Source: a virus
Direction: 5' to 3' (one strand)
IMG/VR virus record: IMGVR_UViG_3300020472_000152
Location: 1-25,393 of that record
Length of the DNA: 25,393 nucleotides
Shown: positions 22,924-25,393 of the stretch, piece by piece
Layout of the letters: every line of letters starts with the position of its first letter
Position numbering within the stretch: position 1 is the stretch's first letter
Notes under the pieces: model-generated
The model's input: only the letters and a program-made list of their open reading frames with translations
Database searches by the model: none
What the model was told of the DNA's origin: nothing
Made by a program: the position numbers and the translations under genes

Positions 22924-23371
22924 AATCTGTACCTGAAGGGGGTGTAGGTGGTCCATCTTGAGGACTGTGATCATTACTAAACCTTACTGATTGTTCAAGA
23001 TCACCAAGTCTATTCTCAAGGTGGTTAATTTGATCAGAGATATTCTCTAATACTTCCACAATCCTATTGATCTGTGTTTCATGCACATGAACAGCATACT
23101 TTGGATTCTCCAAAAGTTCGTTATGGGCGTTTTCTGAGTTAGGATGTGAAGGTGGTTGAGGTACTTCTGGCACGTATTCAGAAGGTGGTGCAGAAGTTAT
23201 GGGATCATATCCTGGAATTGTATTGGGCGTTTCCTTGGTAGGATCATAGAAACCATTTGGTGCTGTTGTCTCTGGTGCAAGGTAATCTGTTTCTTCGGGC
23301 GTTTCTGTCATGTTATTAAGGATATATGGTATATCGTCTGAATTAAATTTTAACTCGTCTTTTTCAGGCAT
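22913..23371 (-). CDS. Pro-rich protein with C-terminal coiled coil (152 aa)
   Basis: Good Shine-Dalgarno (AGGA about 6 bases before the ATG) and a late-promoter-like box 59-66 bases upstream make this the first gene of the late operon. Residues 1-95 are acidic and rich in Pro, Thr, Glu and Asn (TETPEETDYLAPETTAPNGF, VPEVPQPPSHPN), so probably disordered. Residues about 95-133 form a helix with heptad hydrophobics (INRIVEVLENISDQINHLEN, RLGDLEQSV). The tail is Pro/Gly-rich. No enzyme motif. A structural or assembly role is inferred from the operon; the family is not recognised. Confidence 0.75.
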   Translation of the reverse strand: MPEKDELKFNSDDIPYILNNMTETPEETDYLAPETTAPNGFYDPTKETPNTIPGYDPITSAPPSEYVPEVPQPPSHPNSENAHNELLENPKYAVHVHETQINRIVEVLENISDQINHLENRLGDLEQSVRFSNDHSPQDGPPTPPSGTDYGT

Positions 23372-23429
23372 TTTTTCCTGGGAAAAATTTTTTGAAAATC
23401 AAGGTTTTGAAATTTCAATTTTGTAATTA

Positions 23430-23437
23430 TATTTATC
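23430..23437 (-). promoter_or_regulatory. Late-promoter-like box (GATAAATA)
   Basis: Minus strand GATAAATA matches the T4 late element TATAAATA at seven of eight positions and is followed by TAATT. It lies 59-66 bases before the ATG at 23371 and downstream of the terminator at 23514-23537, where a promoter for the late operon is expected. Confidence 0.55.
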
Positions 23438-23490
23438 GTGCTCTGGGAAACGTTTGTAGGTTAGATAGACGGTACTTTTTTCACACGGCA

Positions 23491-23510
23491 ACCCCGACCC
23501 CGCCCCGACC
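23491..23510 (-). other. G-rich run with four G-tracts
   Basis: The minus strand reads GGTCGGGGCGGGGTCGGGGT, i.e. tracts of 2, 4, 4 and 4 G with 1-2 base loops, in an otherwise AT-rich genome. It begins right after the T-run of the terminator and precedes the late promoter. A two-tier G-quadruplex is geometrically possible; function unknown. Confidence 0.6.
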
Positions 23511-23513
23511 AAT

Positions 23514-23537
23514 AAAAAACCCTGTCCGAGACAGGGT
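23514..23537 (-). terminator. Rho-independent terminator of the small-gene cluster
   Basis: On the minus strand an 8-bp stem (ACCCTGTC with GACAGGGT) closes a 3-base loop (TCG) and is followed by six T residues. It lies 7 bases past the end of the 54-residue gene (stop at 23544), so it ends the right-hand transcription unit and insulates the late operon. Confidence 0.85.
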
Positions 23538-23543
23538 GTGGAT

Positions 23544-23708
23544 TTAGTGTCTGTCGCTGATGTTCCAATGACCTGTCGGGTGTGACCTGAAAGTGAAATT
23601 GTCCTCTGCGAGTTTGGTTAATGCTGCCATTACTGCTTTGTCCTTCTTGGCGGATTCGTTCATAAGAACAGCACCGCCAAACATAGGAGTGAGATCTCTG
23701 TTATTCAT
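23544..23708 (-). CDS. Small hypothetical protein (54 aa)
   Basis: The start ATG at 23708 is chosen over an upstream in-frame GTG because the previous gene stops at 23710 with a one-base gap (TAGCATG), giving translational coupling. The product begins MNNRDLTPMFGGAVLMNESA, has a basic Lys-Asp-Lys helix in the middle (SAKKDKAVMAALTKLAEDN) and a His/Trp-containing tail (FRSHPTGHWNISDRH). No known motif recognised. It is the last gene before the terminator and belongs to the cluster of small non-structural phage genes. Confidence 0.7.
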   Translation of the reverse strand: MNNRDLTPMFGGAVLMNESAKKDKAVMAALTKLAEDNFTFRSHPTGHWNISDRH

Positions 23709-23709
23709 G

Positions 23710-23862
23710 CTAGAATCCAGGAGCGATAAGTTCACAACGGATGCCAGCACCTTGATAGAAATCCAACATCTCCAACGCCTTGGCGTACGTGTTGAATGTG
23801 ATTCGCCTCGCTTGCCTTTGGTCGTTGGGTGTCCAGTAGCGGATCGCAGTTGAATTACTCAT
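23710..23862 (-). CDS. Small hypothetical protein (50 aa)
   Basis: Read directly on the minus strand: ATG at 23862, TAG at 23710. The start overlaps the stop of the DUF3574 gene (TAATG). The product is MSNSTAIRYWTPNDQRQARR followed by a helical TFNTYAKALEMLDFYQGAG and a beta-like IRCELIAPGF end. It looks like a compact alpha/beta protein in which one helix is followed by a short strand; net basic N-terminus. Small proteins with a YWTP start and this arrangement occur, from memory, in other cyanomyoviruses, but no function is known to me. Codon use is visibly more G+C-rich than that of the structural genes. Confidence 0.75.
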   Translation of the reverse strand: MSNSTAIRYWTPNDQRQARRITFNTYAKALEMLDFYQGAGIRCELIAPGF

Positions 23863-24167
23863 TAGATAAAAATGGCGTTGGTTTGCACTTGTGAGACAAG
23901 AACGGATTCTTGTCTGAATTGTTTTCTGTATGCTGCGGCGATACAGTTGAAAGTGAGGAGCATGTCTTCAACCTCTCGGTCTTCACACTCAAGATAAAAA
24001 ATCTTGGTTTGCTCTCGCTTGCCTTTCCAGAGACCTTCGCCATCTATGAAAGTGCCGTACTCAAAATGTGGCATGATCTCACGCTTAATGAAATTGTCCA
24101 TCATGTGATCAGTTACAGTTCCGTTGTCTGGAATGTCCCTGCCCATTGTGAGTTCAAGTCGTTGCAT
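23862..24167 (-). CDS. DUF3574-family protein (101 aa)
   Basis: From the ATG at 24167 the product begins MQRLELTMGRDIPDNGTVTD and continues with a helix (HMMDNFIKREIMPHFEYGTF), IDGEGLWKGKREQTKIFYLE, then a C-terminal helix ending YRKQFRQESVLVSQVQ. This order (ELxxGRxxPxxGxV, FxxxEIxPxF, TxxDGxGxWxG, ExTKxxxxE, YxxxFxQESVL) is the DUF3574 pattern. Bacterial members are often exported; the phage form here seems cytoplasmic. The frame is open to an ATG at 24221, which would add an 18-residue hydrophobic head, but an extended -10 promoter sits inside that stretch and favours the shorter start. Function unknown. Its stop overlaps the next start. Confidence 0.75.
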   Translation of the reverse strand: MQRLELTMGRDIPDNGTVTDHMMDNFIKREIMPHFEYGTFIDGEGLWKGKREQTKIFYLECEDREVEDMLLTFNCIAAAYRKQFRQESVLVSQVQTNAIFI

Positions 24168-24190
24168 AAGGTTTTCTTGAGTACATACAC

Positions 24191-24199
24191 AGTATAGCA
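24191..24199 (-). promoter_or_regulatory. Possible extended -10 promoter (TGCTATACT)
   Basis: Minus strand TGCTATACT fits the extended -10 pattern TGnTATAAT with one mismatch. It ends 23 bases before the chosen DUF3574 start in a 79-base gap. No convincing -35 hexamer is present, which extended -10 promoters do not require. Consistent with host sigma-factor use for early or middle genes. Confidence 0.4.
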
Positions 24200-24246
24200 A
24201 AAAAGCGAGGGTAAAAAGCATGGGCAGTGACAGTTTGTGAATTGGT

Positions 24247-24426
24247 CTAGCTGAAGAGTGGTCTCATGTAATCTTTGAACTCTTCGCACATAGCACGTGC
24301 TAGAATTTCTAACTGCTTAGGGTCTGAATTGTTCCCATCGGCAACCAATTCGTCATAACAGGCAGAAGTAATACCACTATCAGTGATATCGTATTCGTGG
24401 AGTTGAACATGCTTAAAAAATGACAT
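24247..24426 (-). CDS. Small acidic hypothetical protein (59 aa)
   Basis: Read directly: ATG at 24426, TAG at 24247. The product begins MSFFKHVQLHEYDITDSGIT, has an acidic central part with DGNNSDPKQLEILARAMC, and ends with an amphipathic EEFKDYMRPLFS. The start lies 5 bases after the stop of the previous gene, so they are co-transcribed, though there is no good Shine-Dalgarno. No motif recognised. It is followed by a 79-base gap with a candidate promoter. Confidence 0.7.
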   Translation of the reverse strand: MSFFKHVQLHEYDITDSGITSACYDELVADGNNSDPKQLEILARAMCEEFKDYMRPLFS

Positions 24427-24431
24427 AGGGT

Positions 24432-24590
24432 TTAGGTGTAATCAAAAGGTGAAGGGTCGCTGACTTTATCCCAAAGGGAAGCAAATGCTTCGTCCTCCTC
24501 TAGGTGTGGCGGCACACCCAAATCATGAACGAATAAAAAAAGATTGACTAAAGCAGATTCCTCTGCCTCGGTCAATTGTAAATTTCTCAA
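24432..24590 (-). CDS. Small acidic protein with TTG start (52 aa)
   Basis: The start is a TTG at 24590, supported by a perfect AGGAGG four bases upstream and by overlap with the upstream stop (TTGA). The product begins (M)RNLQLTEAEESALVNLFLFV and ends HLEEDEAFASLWDKVSDPSP followed by FDYT. The DEAFASLWDKVSD segment resembles DELFNRTWDKISN in the partial gene at the right edge of the window, so the two look like diverged copies. From memory, T4-like cyanophages have many small acidic proteins with an LTEAEE head. Function unknown; probably non-structural. Confidence 0.75.
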   Translation of the reverse strand: MRNLQLTEAEESALVNLFLFVHDLGVPPHLEEDEAFASLWDKVSDPSPFDYT

Positions 24591-24766
24591 AGTGCCTCCT
24601 CAATTGCTGTGTCTAGAGCGAGTGAATAGAGTGCTACTTCGTCATGTGTTGTGAGGTCAATGAAAAATCTCTTTGCAAGATCTTCAAAGATGTCCTCTGC
24701 TCTTGCTTCAACAAAATCAAGATTGTAAGACATAAAATCCTCTAATGGTTTGAGTGTGGAAGACAT
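24587..24766 (-). CDS. Small acidic helical protein (59 aa)
   Basis: ATG at 24766 is preferred to an in-frame TTG two codons upstream. The product begins MSSTLKPLEDFMSYNLDFVE and continues with ARAEDIFEDLAKRFFIDLTT, then a helix to IEEAL; it is acidic and helix-rich with no known motif. The codons for its last residues contain the AGGAGG that serves the next gene. The start codon lies within an inverted repeat (see 24761-24800), so translation may be controlled by leader structure. It is the first gene of this sub-cluster. Confidence 0.7.
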   Translation of the reverse strand: MSSTLKPLEDFMSYNLDFVEARAEDIFEDLAKRFFIDLTTHDEVALYSLALDTAIEEAL

Positions 24767-24800
24767 CTTCAAAACTGTCTTTTCAGATGTCTAGGACATC
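24761..24800 (-). promoter_or_regulatory. Competing hairpins / inverted half-sites at the start of the 59-aa gene
   Basis: Bases 24761-24768 (AGACATCT) are the exact reverse complement of 24785-24792 (AGATGTCT), with an inner AAAA/TTTT pairing (71-74 with 80-83) around loop 75-79. The resulting hairpin buries the ATG at 24766-24764. The upstream copy can instead pair with 24795-24800 (GATGTC-TAG-GACATC), so the two hairpins exclude each other. Either a translational switch or a protein-binding operator is possible; function inferred only from symmetry. Confidence 0.45.
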
Positions 24801-25001
24801 AGCAGTACAAGAGGTCTCCAAACATAAAGAGAAGTTATCCACAGTGTGCGATCAAAGACGCTCCTGAATTGTTTCTCACCCCTGCCTTGCGTTGTCTTCC
24901 ACTCTTTAATAATACATCATTTTGGGGTGCTGTGGGGTAAATGTGGACACTTTGCCAACTGTCTACGCCTTATCAAAAAAAGCAGCTGCCCATTTTATGA
25001 T
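24767..25001. other. Non-coding leader between the two small-gene sub-clusters
   Basis: About 235 bases with no minus-strand frame longer than a few codons after any start; the only long plus-strand frame is Cys/Lys-rich and has no ribosome site. It contains the GATGTC inverted repeats next to the 59-residue gene, a perfect DnaA-box sequence TTATCCACA at 24835-24843, a candidate -10 (TATTAT) at 24909-24914, and GGGGT runs near 24924-24938. A promoter and leader for the downstream sub-cluster are likely here. Confidence 0.5.
24909..24914 (-). promoter_or_regulatory. Candidate -10 element (TATTAT)
   Basis: The minus strand reads GATGTATTATTAAAG, with TATTAT one mismatch from TATAAT and a TG directly before it. 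It is the best -10 in the leader and lies about 145 bases upstream of the 59-residue gene. No matching -35 hexamer at 16-18 bases. Confidence 0.25.
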
Positions 25002-25026
25002 AAAAAAAGACCCGCTAAAAGCGGGT
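25002..25026 (-). terminator. Rho-independent terminator overlapping a stop codon
   Basis: On the minus strand ACCCGCT and AGCGGGT form a 7-bp stem with a TTT loop, followed by TC and seven T residues. The loop and right arm contain the TAG stop of the 45-residue gene (25015-25017), so the gene ends inside its own terminator, an economical arrangement seen in compact phage genomes. Confidence 0.85.
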
Positions 25027-25152
25027 GTCTCCGTTGACTGCATATAGGATGGAGTCAAATGGCACTTGTCGTTCTGCCTCCTCTAGGTCATTTGCTGTGA
25101 CCGTGACCAAAAATGTGTAATCTTGGTCGTCTTGAAATGATTTAGAGTCCAT
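25015..25152 (-). CDS. Small hypothetical protein (45 aa)
   Basis: Read directly: ATG at 25152, TAG at 25015. The product begins MDSKSFQDDQDYTFLVTVTA, continues NDLEEAERQVPFDSILYAVN and ends GDTRF. The pattern strand (YTFLVTVTA), helix (NDLEEAERQV) and possible strand (SILYAV) suggests a tiny alpha/beta fold. Its start overlaps the upstream gene by 11 bases and its stop lies inside the terminator hairpin. No known family recognised; similar short beta-alpha-beta proteins are common among unnamed cyanophage genes. Confidence 0.75.
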   Translation of the reverse strand: MDSKSFQDDQDYTFLVTVTANDLEEAERQVPFDSILYAVNGDTRF

Positions 25153-25309
25153 TGAGAAAATCGTGCATTGAATCCAAGTACTCAGCGTACGTGCCGTTGA
25201 ACCAATCGGGAGCGACTCGCTGTTGGTGACGCTTGCAAGACTCTCGGATTTCTCGCTCGCTGTAACCCTTATCTAAGAGTCCAGAATAGAATTCAGAAAT
25301 GACGCTCAT
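25142..25309 (-). CDS. Small hypothetical protein (55 aa)
   Basis: Read directly: ATG at 25309, TAA at 25142, with a perfect AGGAGG eight bases upstream. The start overlaps the stop of the upstream gene (ATGA) and the end overlaps the next gene by 11 bases. The product begins MSVISEFYSGLLDKGYSERE, has a basic centre (IRESCKRHQQR) and ends with an aromatic helix (WFNGTYAEYLDSMHDFLNGL). Predicted mostly helical. No motif recognised; belongs to the small-gene operon that ends at the terminator at 25002-25026. Confidence 0.75.
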   Translation of the reverse strand: MSVISEFYSGLLDKGYSEREIRESCKRHQQRVAPDWFNGTYAEYLDSMHDFLNGL

Positions 25310-25393
25310 GATTTTGCCTCCTCAAATAAAATGTTGTGATCTGCATTTGAGATTTTGTCCCAAGTGCGGTTGAATAATTCGTCATCGCTGTGC
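25306..25393 (-). CDS. Small acidic protein, 3' part (runs off window)
   Basis: Only the last 28 residues are visible (HSDDELFNRTWDKISNADHN then ILFEEAKS), ending with TGA at 25306-25308 that overlaps the next ATG. The visible part resembles the C-terminal half of the 52-residue protein at 24432-24590 (DEAFASLWDKVSD), suggesting a duplicated small-protein family. The last codons carry the AGGAGG for the next gene. Confidence 0.6.
   Translation of the reverse strand, partial: HSDDELFNRTWDKISNADHNILFEEAKS

Larger units (their letters stand above)
23372..23543. other. Intergenic spacer between the small-gene cluster and the late operon
   Basis: The 172-base gap holds, in minus-strand order, a terminator, a G-rich run, a late-promoter-like box and the leader of the 152-residue gene. 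No coding frame with a plausible start was seen. It marks an abrupt change in base composition between the G+C-richer cluster to its right and the AT-rich structural genes to its left. Confidence 0.7.

Noticed and set aside
23544-23750. Longer 68-residue version of the 54-residue protein
   Set aside because: Its start would be a GTG lying inside the preceding 50-residue gene; the ATG at 23708 immediately after that gene's stop is a better start.
23855-24197. Alternative frames (minus 23855-24043 and plus 23910-24197) over the DUF3574 gene
   Set aside because: The DUF3574 frame has a recognisable motif series and coupled junctions; the others do not.
24846-25037. 63-residue plus-strand frame in the leader
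   Set aside because: It runs through the terminator hairpin on the opposite strand, is Cys/Lys/Phe-rich by composition and has no ribosome site.
1-25393. tRNA genes, CRISPR arrays, insertion sequences, integrase or attachment sites
   Set aside because: No cloverleaf-like segment, regular spacer-repeat array, transposase motif or flanking inverted repeats were seen by eye; the repeats found are short and inside coding genes.

Overview
The window is AT-rich and almost wholly coded on the minus strand. It reads as part of the late virion-assembly region of a T4-like myovirus of the marine cyanophage kind, most likely infecting Prochlorococcus or Synechococcus. The evidence is a run of recognisable T4-type baseplate wedge proteins (gp25, gp6, gp7-like, gp8-like), a giant DUF4815-type structural protein, a fibre-like protein start typical of pelagic cyanomyoviruses, T4-type late promoter octamers (TATAAATA and close variants), and a cluster of tiny, tightly overlapping phage genes including a DUF3574 protein.

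Layout, in the direction of transcription (right to left). (1) 25393-23544: a dense cluster of small genes of about 45-100 residues, noticeably richer in G+C than the rest. It is split by a terminator at 25002-25026 that overlaps a stop codon, and closed by a second terminator at 23514-23537. Between the two sub-clusters lies a leader of about 250 bases with repeated GATGTC half-sites and mutually exclusive hairpins over a start codon. Several of these genes were found by reading the strand directly because they encode fewer than 60 residues. (2) 23543-23372: a spacer with a G-rich run and a late-promoter-like box. (3) 23371-21729: small late genes: a Pro-rich/coiled-coil protein, an overlapping ORF pair, a GTG-start protein, a 44-residue very basic peptide, and a compact SET-domain protein. 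(4) 21728-778: the baseplate operon gp25 - gp6 - gp7-like (2882 aa) - gp8-like (596 aa) - DUF4815 protein (2740 aa), with two late-promoter boxes just before gp8. (5) 765-1: the start of a fibre-like protein that runs off the window.

The baseplate genes would act together: gp6, gp7 and gp25 form the inner wedge core, gp8 binds the wedge periphery, and the DUF4815 and fibre-like proteins are probably peripheral or host-facing. The two giant proteins occupy about 17 kb. The gp7-like protein appears to be the conserved C-terminal part of T4 gp7, opened by an insertion of about 1,460 residues and extended by more than 1,100, with a YHYH domain and several repeated beta modules. The most intriguing small locus is the SET-domain protein encoded directly after a Lys/Arg-rich, histone-tail-like peptide. 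All family assignments come from recalled motifs and gene order; no database search was run.
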